The notes beneath the pieces are model-generated. The model worked only from the letters and a program-made list of their open reading frames with translations. It made no database searches and had not been told where the DNA came from. A program made the translations under genes and the position numbers. DNA of 36,264 bases from DASPGX01 sp035620375 (GTDB lineage: Bacteria > Patescibacteriota > Minisyncoccia > 2-02-FULL-40-12 > GWA2-44-9): assembly GCA_035620375.1 (NCBI GenBank), contig DASPGX010000017.1:1-36264 (forward strand), given 5' to 3'. The stretch's first letter is position 1. Each line of letters opens with the position of its first letter. Positions 7,630 to 13,023 of the stretch are shown here, in pieces.

Positions 7630-7953
7630 TCAGAGCGCATCGATTTTCGCCGCGAGGATGAAGTCGTTCCGGCTCAGCCCGTTGACGGCATGGGTCATGA
7701 GCGAAATCTCCACGTATCCCCAGCCGAACCGGATATCCGGATGATGGCCCTCCGCCTCCGCCAACGCGCCCACCGCATTGACCATGACCAGGGCGGACGC
7801 GAAATCGTCGAACTTCCATGCCTTCACCAGACGGCGGTCGTCCACGGCTTTCCATCCCGGCACCTCCGGCAGAAGCTCCGCGACACGGTCTGCCGACATG
7901 GGGGGGATGCCGCCCTCGCAGGGCACGCATTTGTCCTTCGTCAGTTGCGTCAT
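7630..7953 (-). CDS. Pterin-4a-carbinolamine dehydratase
   Basis: This 107-residue protein matches the pterin-4a-carbinolamine dehydratase family over its full length: EGHHPDI (68-74), with the catalytic His pair, then VEISLMTHAVNGLSRNDFILAAKID, the usual strand-helix end with the third His (88). The enzyme dehydrates 4a-hydroxytetrahydropterin, and in bacteria without aromatic hydroxylases it is thought to act in pterin or molybdopterin salvage. The start at 7953 is preferred over a TTG 21 nt upstream because the family begins near MTQLTKDKCVPCEGG and a GATAGT -10 lies 6 nt before the ATG. The gene is divergent from the rhodanese at 8001, with only 47 nt between the start codons. Confidence 0.93.
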   Translation of the reverse strand: MTQLTKDKCVPCEGGIPPMSADRVAELLPEVPGWKAVDDRRLVKAWKFDDFASALVMVNAVGALAEAEGHHPDIRFGWGYVEISLMTHAVNGLSRNDFILAAKIDAL

Positions 7954-7959
7954 GCACCG

Positions 7960-7965
7960 ACTATC
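7960..7965 (-). promoter_or_regulatory. -10-like element of the dehydratase gene
   Basis: GATAGT on the minus strand, 6 nt before the ATG at 7953; no SD. It is part of a 47-nt divergent region that also holds the rhodanese -10, so the two promoters nearly interlock. Confidence 0.4.
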
Positions 7966-7986
7966 GCACAGCAACGGAAAAAAGTG

Positions 7987-7992
7987 TAGAAT
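7987..7992 (+). promoter_or_regulatory. -10 element of the rhodanese gene (near-leaderless)
   Basis: TAGAAT, preceded by GTG, ends 8 nt before the ATG at 8001. There is no SD and no good -35. Confidence 0.5.
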
Positions 7993-8000
7993 CCGGCATC

Positions 8001-8333
8001 ATGAGTAAAACCATCACCGCGGACGAACTGAAGAAGAAGCTGGATGACGGGGACGCGCTCCACCTCGTGGATGTGCTCTCCCCCGGCAGTTACGACGCGC
8101 GGCACGTGCCGGGGGCCGTGAACGTCCCGAACGGTCCGGACTTTCTGGAGCGCTTTGAGAACGTCGTCGGCGCGCCCAAGGACGCCTCCATCATCGTCTA
8201 CTGCTCCTCGTCCACCTGTGCCGCGAGCGTGCAGGCGGCGGAAAAACTGGAGCGTGCGGGATATACGAACGTGACGCACTTCAAGGACGGACTGGCCGGA
8301 TGGCAGAATGCCGGCTACGCGTTTGAGGAGTAG
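8001..8333 (+). CDS. Single-domain rhodanese (sulfurtransferase)
   Basis: A 110-residue rhodanese fold. It has the entry motif HLVDVLSPGSYDARHVPGAVNVP (22-43) and an active-site loop around Cys68 (IVYCSSSTCAAS), and it ends in HFKDGLAGWQNAGY, the usual C-terminal helix. Such proteins carry a persulfide on the catalytic Cys and move sulfur to thiols or cyanide. The loop is that of the small GlpE/PspE-like class. A second Cys (73) sits five residues on, which is common in redox-responsive members. The ATG at 8001 is the start because the domain begins at once and a -10 lies 8 nt before it. The convergent neighbour's stop is only 5 nt away, with no terminator between. Confidence 0.93.
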   Translation: MSKTITADELKKKLDDGDALHLVDVLSPGSYDARHVPGAVNVPNGPDFLERFENVVGAPKDASIIVYCSSSTCAASVQAAEKLERAGYTNVTHFKDGLAGWQNAGYAFEE

Positions 8334-8338
8334 CCTTA

Positions 8339-8500
8339 TCAGCGGCGCTTGCGCCACTCAATGGCGCGGCCCTGCTTCATCGCCCTGTTCTTGGCCCGTT
8401 TACGGCTCGCGTTGTCCCCCGCCGTGTACGGATAGCACTTCCCGGAGTCTCCCCACTTGTAGCACGGCCTGCCGTTCTTCGTTGCCCGTTTCAGAGGCAT
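8339..8500 (-). CDS. Small basic KWG-type protein
   Basis: This 53-residue protein starts MPLKRATKNGRPCYKWGDSGK and continues through CYPYTAGDNASRKRAKNRAMKQGRAI. The layout (KWGxSGKxY, then Ala/Arg/Lys repeats and a QGRAI) recurs in many Patescibacteria and in tailed phages, where no function is known. It is strongly basic, so nucleic-acid binding is plausible (inference). A 32-codon upstream extension is open but unlike the family. The ATG at 8500 is preceded by an extended -10, TGCTATCCT, with a 9-nt gap and no SD. Confidence 0.8.
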   Translation of the reverse strand: MPLKRATKNGRPCYKWGDSGKCYPYTAGDNASRKRAKNRAMKQGRAIEWRKRR

Positions 8501-8509
8501 GTTCCCGCA

Positions 8510-8515
8510 AGGATA
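8510..8515 (-). promoter_or_regulatory. Extended -10 of the KWG protein gene (near-leaderless)
   Basis: The minus strand reads TGCTATCCT with the hexamer at 8510-8515, ending 9 nt before the ATG at 8500. Confidence 0.45.
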
Positions 8516-8526
8516 GCACGGACCGT

Positions 8527-8555
8527 TTGCGAAATCCCGCAAAACGGTGTATGCT
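8527..8555 (+). promoter_or_regulatory. Promoter of the SWIB gene
   Basis: TTGCGA (8527-8532), 17 nt, then TATGCT (8550-8555) preceded by GTG. A leader of about 28 nt would precede the ATG at 8590, without a clear SD. Confidence 0.55.
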
Positions 8556-8589
8556 TGCGGGGAATCAACTAATTCAGCACTAAAGCCCA

Positions 8590-8844
8590 ATGGCAAAAAG
8601 CAATTCGGCGTTCATGAAGCCGATGAAGGTCAGCGATGAGTTGGCGGCGGTGGTTGGTGCGGGTCCGATGCCCCGCTCGGAGGTCGTAAAGAAGCTCTGG
8701 GTGTACATCAAGGCCAACGGCCTGCAGGACTCGGAGAACAAGCGGAACATCAACGCCGACGACAAGCTCCAGGCGGTCTTCGGCGGCAAGAAGACGGTCA
8801 GCATGTTCGAGATGACCAAGCTGGTCAGCCAGCATCTCTCCTAG
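8590..8844 (+). CDS. SWIB/MDM2 domain protein
   Basis: At 84 residues this is a whole SWIB domain and nothing else. Signature stretches are FMKPMKVSDELAAVVG (8-23), MPRSEVVKKLWVYIKANGLQD (27-47), and then NINADDKLQAVFGGKKTVSMFEM. In chlamydiae and other bacteria this domain stands alone or is fused to topoisomerase I, and it is assumed to act with chromatin or DNA topology. Its substrate in bacteria is unknown. It lies opposite the cold-shock protein gene with a shared palindromic terminator. Confidence 0.93.
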   Translation: MAKSNSAFMKPMKVSDELAAVVGAGPMPRSEVVKKLWVYIKANGLQDSENKRNINADDKLQAVFGGKKTVSMFEMTKLVSQHLS

Positions 8845-8854
8845 GGCTGCCCGA

Positions 8855-8889
8855 AATATAAACGGCTCACTTCGTGAGCCGTTTATATT
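8855..8889. terminator. Palindromic terminator, AACGGCTCA family copy 1
   Basis: A perfect 16-bp stem with a 3-nt loop. The left arm 8855-8870 ends AACGGCTCAC and the right arm 8874-8889 begins GTGAGCCGTT. It lies between the convergent SWIB and cold-shock genes, so it can end both transcripts. It shares its core with four other palindromes in the window. Confidence 0.9.
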
Positions 8890-8906
8890 ATTCAGGCCGG
8901 AAACGA

Positions 8907-9107
8907 CTACTCGGCCCGCTGAACGTTCTTCGCGCTGGGGCCCTTTTCGCCCTGCGCAACGTCAAAGGTGACCGCGTCACCCTCGTTCAACTCGTCAAAC
9001 GAGACGCCGTTCAGGTCGTTGGAGTGGAAGAACAGGTCCTTCCCGCCGCCCTCCACGGCGATGAATCCGAACCCCTTCTCGGTCTTCTTCTTGATGGTTC
9101 CTTTCAT
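8907..9107 (-). CDS. Cold-shock domain protein (CspA family)
   Basis: A 66-residue CspA-type protein. RNP1 is KGFGFIAVE (11-19) and RNP2 is DLFFHSND (24-31), together forming the aromatic surface that binds single-stranded RNA or DNA. The length is typical. Unlike many cold-shock genes it has no long 5' leader: a GATAAT element ends 9 nt before the ATG, so temperature control by a structured leader is unlikely here. No SD. Confidence 0.96.
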   Translation of the reverse strand: MKGTIKKKTEKGFGFIAVEGGGKDLFFHSNDLNGVSFDELNEGDAVTFDVAQGEKGPSAKNVQRAE

Positions 9108-9116
9108 AAGATTGCG

Positions 9117-9122
9117 ATTATC
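9117..9122 (-). promoter_or_regulatory. -10 of the cold-shock gene (near-leaderless)
   Basis: GATAAT on the minus strand ends 9 nt before the ATG at 9107. No -35 was recognised. Confidence 0.5.
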
Positions 9123-9399
9123 CGCGGTTAATACGCGTGCCTCTTATGAAACGTTACCGAGTTTCTCTAAGCAGCAAGTACAGCATGATGACATGAAAAT
9201 AATTTTGCGTCAAACGCGCGCATCTGCTCCGCAGGTAGAACAACTCGCTCCGCTCGCTCTCACGCGTGTCGGGCTCGCCCGGCCGGAGCGGCTCTGGCTC
9301 ACCCTCACGTCCTGGAACCTCTCGGTTCCAGGACCTCCGCCATGGGGCGGAACTTCTCCCGCCCAACCTCCACCCCGTTCGAGTCCCACCCATCGCGAT
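9123..9399. other. Noncoding structured stretch with tRNA-like fragments
   Basis: No credible gene is visible in these 277 bases. It contains a perfect 11-bp hairpin with a TCTC loop (9309-9334), a second hairpin CCGCC/GGCGG just after it, and CTCGCTCCGCTCGCTC repeats. 9377-9386 reads GTTCGAGTCC like a tRNA T-loop, but the flanking stem does not pair. 9224-9247 resembles the antisense of the tRNA-Asn 3' end. I could not fold it as tmRNA, RNase P RNA or SRP RNA. Confidence 0.4.
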
Positions 9400-9446
9400 G
9401 AGCAAATGGAAAACGGCTCAATCGGTGAGCCGTTTTCCATTTGCTC
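9400..9446 (-). terminator. Palindromic terminator of tRNA-Asn, AACGGCTCA family copy 2
   Basis: A perfect 21-bp stem (9400-9420 with 9426-9446) and loop ATCGG. The core is AACGGCTCA/TGAGCCGTT. The outer three pairs use the last bases of the tRNA-Asn acceptor and discriminator, so the terminator abuts the mature 3' end. Confidence 0.85.
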
Positions 9447-9725
9447 CGCGGGTAGGACTCGAACCTACAACCCACGCCTTACATGTAACCCGCCATTTTC
9501 ATGGCGGCATGGACTATATCTTCACCTTCGGCCGGAGCCGGTCAGGTGCTTCGGTATCTAGTCTCTACGGTGCCCCCTCCAAAGCTTGAGCGAAGGAGGG
9601 GTTCCCACGGTATTACCCTGCACGAAGCGAGGGCTTCACCGTTATCCCGAAGAGTTTCAATCCGCCTTTCAGCGGAAAGCTGCGTTACAACACAGGGCGT
9701 CGCTCTACCATTGAGCTACCGCGGA
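9444..9725 (-). tRNA. tRNA-Asn(GTT) interrupted by a group I intron
   Basis: Exon 1 is 9725-9692 and exon 2 is 9481-9444. Joined, they give acceptor TCCGCGG/CCGCGGA with discriminator G, D-arm GCTC/GAGC, anticodon stem ACGCC/GGCGT with loop CTGTTAA (anticodon GTT), and T-arm GTAGG-TTCGAGT-CCTAC. The 5' TCC start and G73 match bacterial tRNA-Asn. CCA is not encoded. The intron lies between anticodon positions 35 and 36, after a U, as group I splicing requires. Confidence 0.88.
9482..9691 (-). ncRNA. Group I intron, 210 nt, in tRNA-Asn anticodon loop
   Basis: On the minus strand the intron shows all core elements in order. P2 is TCCGC/GCGGA. P3 is CTTCGG/CCGAAG. P4 is ACGGT/ACCGT around P5 CCCT/AGGG. 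P6 is CCCCTCC/GGAGGGG. P7 is GACTA/TAGTC with the diagnostic 3' element AAGATATAGTCC. P8 is CACCT/AGGTG. P9 is CCGCCAT-GAAA-ATGGCGG. Exon 1 ends in U and can pair as CUGU with GCAG near the intron start (P1 with a U-G splice pair); the last intron base is G. No open reading frame is inside. It resembles the compact tRNA introns of cyanobacteria. Confidence 0.9.
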
Positions 9726-9746
9726 ATATGGATTGTGAACCCGAGC

Positions 9747-9775
9747 ATTATACCTCAGATTCGGCCATATTTCAA
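9747..9775 (-). promoter_or_regulatory. Promoter of tRNA-Asn
   Basis: TTGAAA (9770-9775), a 17-nt spacer and a perfect TATAAT (9747-9752) on the minus strand. The -35 overlaps the outer end of palindrome copy 3. Confidence 0.85.
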
Positions 9776-9799
9776 CGGCTCATTACGTAAGCCGTTGAA
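9771..9799. repeat. Palindrome, AACGGCTCA family copy 3, between divergent promoters
   Basis: A 10-bp stem, TTCAACGGCT (9771-9780) with AGCCGTTGAA (9790-9799). The right arm has TAAGCC in place of TGAGCC. It lies between the tRNA-Asn promoter and the divergent gene at 9876, downstream of no gene, so a terminator role is not obvious. Confidence 0.7.
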
Positions 9800-9844
9800 T
9801 CTCAGACCGAGCTGTTCGTGGATAACTGCACGCGTAACCCATGT

Positions 9845-9850
9845 TAGAAT
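9845..9850 (+). promoter_or_regulatory. Possible extended -10 of the 9876 operon
   Basis: TGTTAGAAT with the hexamer at 9845-9850, 25 nt before the ATG at 9876. No good -35 and no SD. Confidence 0.4.
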
Positions 9851-9875
9851 TGAACTGTAGCCCTAACGTCAATAC

Positions 9876-10292
9876 ATGAACAAAGGCACGCTCCATGAAG
9901 TAGCAAAGTTCCTCTCCGGGGTCATCGCCGCGGATTTCCTCGTCCTCTGGTGGATGGGAACGTCGGACCTCCTCCCCGTAAACATTCTGGGGCAGTCCTT
10001 TGACGCCCAAGGGGCCGCGGGCGCGATGGTCTTTGACGCGGTGCTGTTCGCCCTGCTCGTCTGGTATGGCTGGCGCAGGCCGGGCAAGGCGCGCGGCGGC
10101 ATGCGCCCGTTCCACTGGACAGCCGGCATCATCTTCGGCGCGGTCAGCGTGCTCCACCTGCTCCGCATCCTGCTGGGTTGGGAGTTCACCATCGCCTCAT
10201 GGGCGGTTCCCTACTGGTTGAACGGCATCGCGTCTGCCGTCGCCGGCTTCCTCGCCGTGGCGAGTTTCCATCTTCTCAGCAAGGACCGGTAA
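9876..10292 (+). CDS. Four-helix membrane protein, first gene of a histidine kinase operon
   Basis: This 138-residue protein has hydrophobic segments at about residues 10-28, 47-64, 81-99 and 110-130, with short loops. I do not recognise the family. It starts a three-gene operon: 6 nt separate it from a 262-residue polytopic protein, which is followed by a histidine kinase. Membrane genes placed before a kinase often code for its sensor or an interacting channel, but nothing in this sequence shows a ligand. No SD precedes the ATG, which is the first in-frame one after the putative -10. Confidence 0.75.
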   Translation: MNKGTLHEVAKFLSGVIAADFLVLWWMGTSDLLPVNILGQSFDAQGAAGAMVFDAVLFALLVWYGWRRPGKARGGMRPFHWTAGIIFGAVSVLHLLRILLGWEFTIASWAVPYWLNGIASAVAGFLAVASFHLLSKDR

Positions 10293-10298
10293 ACATTC

Positions 10299-11087
10299 AT
10301 GCGCCGTCATTCCATCGCGCTCATTGCGCTTCTGGCGGTCAACGCAGGCATCTTCGCGTTGGCGGAGCTCACCACATGGCTGTCCTGGGTACCCGCCTCC
10401 ATCCATGGCATCGCCATTCTGTTCGTGATTCTCGCGCTTACGCGCCTGCCGGTGCTCTGGAAGCCGTATGACGAGCCCGCCGGAAGATTCGTCCGGTGGA
10501 TGTTGTTCGCCCTGCTGGTCTTCGCCGGGTCTCATGCGATTGAATTCTTCACGTTCCGGTACGGAGGCATGGAGTACGCGGACTCCCGGTATGCGAACGT
10601 CGGAAATGCGTATATCGTCAGCCTCCTCGCCGTCATCGTCGGGCTGGAACACATTCTCCGCAGATACTACGCCCGCCCGAAAATGCTGCTCGTCGCTCCG
10701 GTCATCGCCATCGCCGGCGGCTTCGTTGCAATCGCGGGATTTCTCTGGTGGCCGCATGCCATATCGCTCGGTCCCAGCTCGTCCCTTCCGTACCTGTATA
10801 CCGTGCTCGTGCTCGGACTGGGCATCTTCGGTTTCGTGAACCTGCTGGAGGTCAAGCGGCTCCAGCCGAAACTCGAGGGATTCGCGCGGCACATGGACGT
10901 CGTACTCGTGCTGGTCGTCGCCGCGGCGCTTATCAGCGTCCTGTACGGACTCCTGAGCGAATTTTTCGGCTTCAGCGGACGACAGCTCGTGTACTCCGCA
11001 CATTACGTGTTCTACCTCGGCATCAGCGTGATGTACCTGGCGTTCGGCGAGCCGGTGCAGGCGCTCGCCGAGCAAAGCAAAAAGTAG
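10299..11087 (+). CDS. Seven- to eight-helix membrane protein, second gene of the operon
   Basis: This 262-residue, largely hydrophobic protein has about seven or eight membrane segments, starting at residues 7-25, 33-50 and 66-83 and continuing regularly to about 250. Cytoplasmic loops carry Arg/Lys (ILRRYYARPK near residue 125; EVKRLQPKLE near 187). The architecture resembles MASE/7TM-type sensor modules that are elsewhere fused to kinases or cyclases. Here it is a separate gene 10 nt before a histidine kinase, so it may be the detached sensor (inference). No catalytic motif is seen. Confidence 0.75.
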   Translation: MRRHSIALIALLAVNAGIFALAELTTWLSWVPASIHGIAILFVILALTRLPVLWKPYDEPAGRFVRWMLFALLVFAGSHAIEFFTFRYGGMEYADSRYANVGNAYIVSLLAVIVGLEHILRRYYARPKMLLVAPVIAIAGGFVAIAGFLWWPHAISLGPSSSLPYLYTVLVLGLGIFGFVNLLEVKRLQPKLEGFARHMDVVLVLVVAAALISVLYGLLSEFFGFSGRQLVYSAHYVFYLGISVMYLAFGEPVQALAEQSKK

Positions 11088-11097
11088 CTTCTCCGCC

Positions 11098-12066
11098 GTG
11101 GAACGGATTGATTATACCCGGCACATCTACGGTTTTGTTGTCGTCGCCACCATACTGGTGACTCTGGGCGCGCTTTCGCTTTGGGGCATTGCCCGCGCGC
11201 GCATCACCCGCGAAACCATCCGGCAGTCGCTGGTTACCGAGCACGTTGAGCCCGATGCCTCAATGATGCGGGCCATAGACGACGAGGAGCGGTTTGAGCG
11301 CAACCTCCTCGCCGGCATCGGTTGTATCATGCTCGGCGGAATGCTTCTCGCCGTTGACCTCGGCGTTTCCATCGCCGCGAACCAGCGCAAATCCGATGAA
11401 TTCCGCGAGCAGCTCATCGGCCTGGCGTCCCACCAGCTGAAGACCCCCATCACCGTGTACCGGTGGTCGCTGGACGCACTGAAAGACGCGGGACCGCTGA
11501 CCGCGGCACAGTCGGACGTGATGCGGCAGATGACGGACAACGCCGTACAGATGGGACGCGTAGTCAACGACCTGTTGGATCTTTCACGCATCGACCAGGG
11601 CCGGTTCCTGATGAAACCCGAACCGCTCGCGTTGGATAGCCTTCTTCGTGATATCGTCGGACGGCTTACGCCGATTGCCCGGGAACGGAATCTGGAACTG
11701 AAGACGGAAATCGGGGACGGGCCGTTCCCCGCCCGCCTGGATAAAGTCCGCATCGGTCAGGCCATTGGGAACACCCTGGAAAACGCCATCAAATACGCTT
11801 TTGAGCGCACGGCCGTACACGTCGGGCTGCACCGCAGGGACGGCTCCGCGGTCATCACCGTCGCCAATAACGGCCCGGGTATCCCCGTGCATGAACAGAA
11901 CCGCCTGTTCCAGCGGTTCTTCAGGGCCAGCACGGCAATCAAGCCGGGCACCGGACTCGGCCTGTACATCGTAAAGGCCATCGTGGACCAGTCCGGCGGC
12001 TCGGTGTCGTTCGTCTCCGTTCCCGACAAGGAAACGGAGTTCCGCATCACGCTTCCCCTCTCGTAG
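11098..12066 (+). CDS. Membrane sensor histidine kinase
   Basis: This 322-residue kinase has two membrane helices (about 12-32 and 70-94) enclosing a short 37-residue extracytoplasmic loop, too small for a normal sensor domain. The phosphoacceptor box is LASHQLKTPITVYRW with His112. The ATPase domain has an N box (NTLENAIKYA), a G1 box (NNGPGIP) and a G2 box (KPGTGLGLYIV). It starts with GTG 10 nt after the preceding membrane gene. The lack of its own sensor fits a three-protein receptor with the two upstream genes. No response regulator is in the window. The 3' end is convergent with the GGDEF gene, 12 nt apart. Confidence 0.9.
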   Translation: MERIDYTRHIYGFVVVATILVTLGALSLWGIARARITRETIRQSLVTEHVEPDASMMRAIDDEERFERNLLAGIGCIMLGGMLLAVDLGVSIAANQRKSDEFREQLIGLASHQLKTPITVYRWSLDALKDAGPLTAAQSDVMRQMTDNAVQMGRVVNDLLDLSRIDQGRFLMKPEPLALDSLLRDIVGRLTPIARERNLELKTEIGDGPFPARLDKVRIGQAIGNTLENAIKYAFERTAVHVGLHRRDGSAVITVANNGPGIPVHEQNRLFQRFFRASTAIKPGTGLGLYIVKAIVDQSGGSVSFVSVPDKETEFRITLPLS

Positions 12067-12073
12067 AGTCACT

Positions 12074-12091
12074 GCCGGTCACCGGACCGGC
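12074..12091 (+). terminator. Possible hairpin terminator for the kinase operon
   Basis: GCCGGTC (12074-12080), loop ACCG, GACCGGC (12085-12091), followed by GTTTCG. It overlaps the end of the convergent GGDEF coding sequence and the T-tract is weak. Confidence 0.4.
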
Positions 12092-13014
12092 GTTTCGCCG
12101 TTATTGATGTCCAGCTTCACGACCGAACCCGAACGGTTCTTGTCCTTGGATTCCTTCTTGGCGTCGGCGGCGAATTTGTCGGCGCGGTCCACGAGCTCCT
12201 GAAGGGTCTCCTCCGGCTGCGCCGCGACCGCTCCGATACTCGCCGAAAGCGGGGGGATCTCCTTGCCCTCGAACGTGAAGCCCGTGTTCTCCAGCGCCCG
12301 CTGAATGCGGTTGGCGATAACGAACCGGTTGTCCAGAACGGTCGTAATGCCCGACACCGGCTCCTCATGTCCGACGAAGAGCACCAGGAATTCGTCGCCG
12401 CCCATCCGGAAAATCTTGTCGGTCCCCCTGACGGCCGATCGCAGGGCCTTGGCGACCTGCTTCAACGCTTCGTCGCCGGCCGTGTGGGAAATCTTGTCAT
12501 TGATGGGTTTGAAATTGTTCAGGTCCAGGTATATAGCGTTGAAATTCGCCTGAACCGCGGACTTCGCATGCAGATACGACTCGCGGACGATTCCCTGGTA
12601 TGTCTCATACATCGTCGGCGCGAGCACCTCAAAGGCGTGACGGTTGTATAGCCCCGTCAGTGCGTCCGTGCGCGACAGCTTTTCCTTCTCCTCGGCGATG
12701 CGGCTCAGACGCTGATTCTCCTGTTCCAGCTCCAGAACGCGGGCCTGCGTCCCCTGTGTCAGCAGCTGGGAACGCTTCAGACGGCCCGCCAAATCGGCGT
12801 TCTCCTCCGCGAGCTTCAGATTCCGTTCTTTCAGGCGCCCGGCCTCAAGTGCGAGTTCCGTGTTCCTGATGGCGAGCTTGCTCCGTTCCACGATGGCTTC
12901 CCGACGCTCTTCCTTCGTCATGTCCGGCTTCGCGGAAACGGTGTCCGGAGCCGGCTCATCAGCCGTTTGCTTCCGGATTTCGGCGAATTGTCCCTCCAGT
13001 GATTTCCTCGCCAT
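12079..13014 (-). CDS. GGDEF-domain diguanylate cyclase downstream of rpoD
   Basis: This 311-residue soluble protein has an N-terminal coiled coil (about residues 40-112) followed by a complete GGDEF domain (about 113-290). The domain shows DALTGLYNRH (117-126), DLNNFKPINDK with Asp164, the active-site GGDEF (205-209) and an intact inhibitory site RGTD (196-199) exactly five residues before GGDEF. All residues for making c-di-GMP from two GTP and for product inhibition are present. There is no sensor domain. The start codon is 9 nt after the rpoD stop, so the gene is co-transcribed with the primary sigma factor. No SD. Confidence 0.92.
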   Translation of the reverse strand: MARKSLEGQFAEIRKQTADEPAPDTVSAKPDMTKEERREAIVERSKLAIRNTELALEAGRLKERNLKLAEENADLAGRLKRSQLLTQGTQARVLELEQENQRLSRIAEEKEKLSRTDALTGLYNRHAFEVLAPTMYETYQGIVRESYLHAKSAVQANFNAIYLDLNNFKPINDKISHTAGDEALKQVAKALRSAVRGTDKIFRMGGDEFLVLFVGHEEPVSGITTVLDNRFVIANRIQRALENTGFTFEGKEIPPLSASIGAVAAQPEETLQELVDRADKFAADAKKESKDKNRSGSVVKLDINNGETPVR

Positions 13015-13023
13015 CGCTTCAGG

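Noticed and set aside
9123..9399. tmRNA, RNase P RNA or SRP RNA
   Set aside because: A GGGACTCGAACGGGG stretch on the minus strand recalls a tmRNA 5' end, but there is no tag frame ending in AA-stop and no matching T-arm; RNase P and SRP core motifs are missing.
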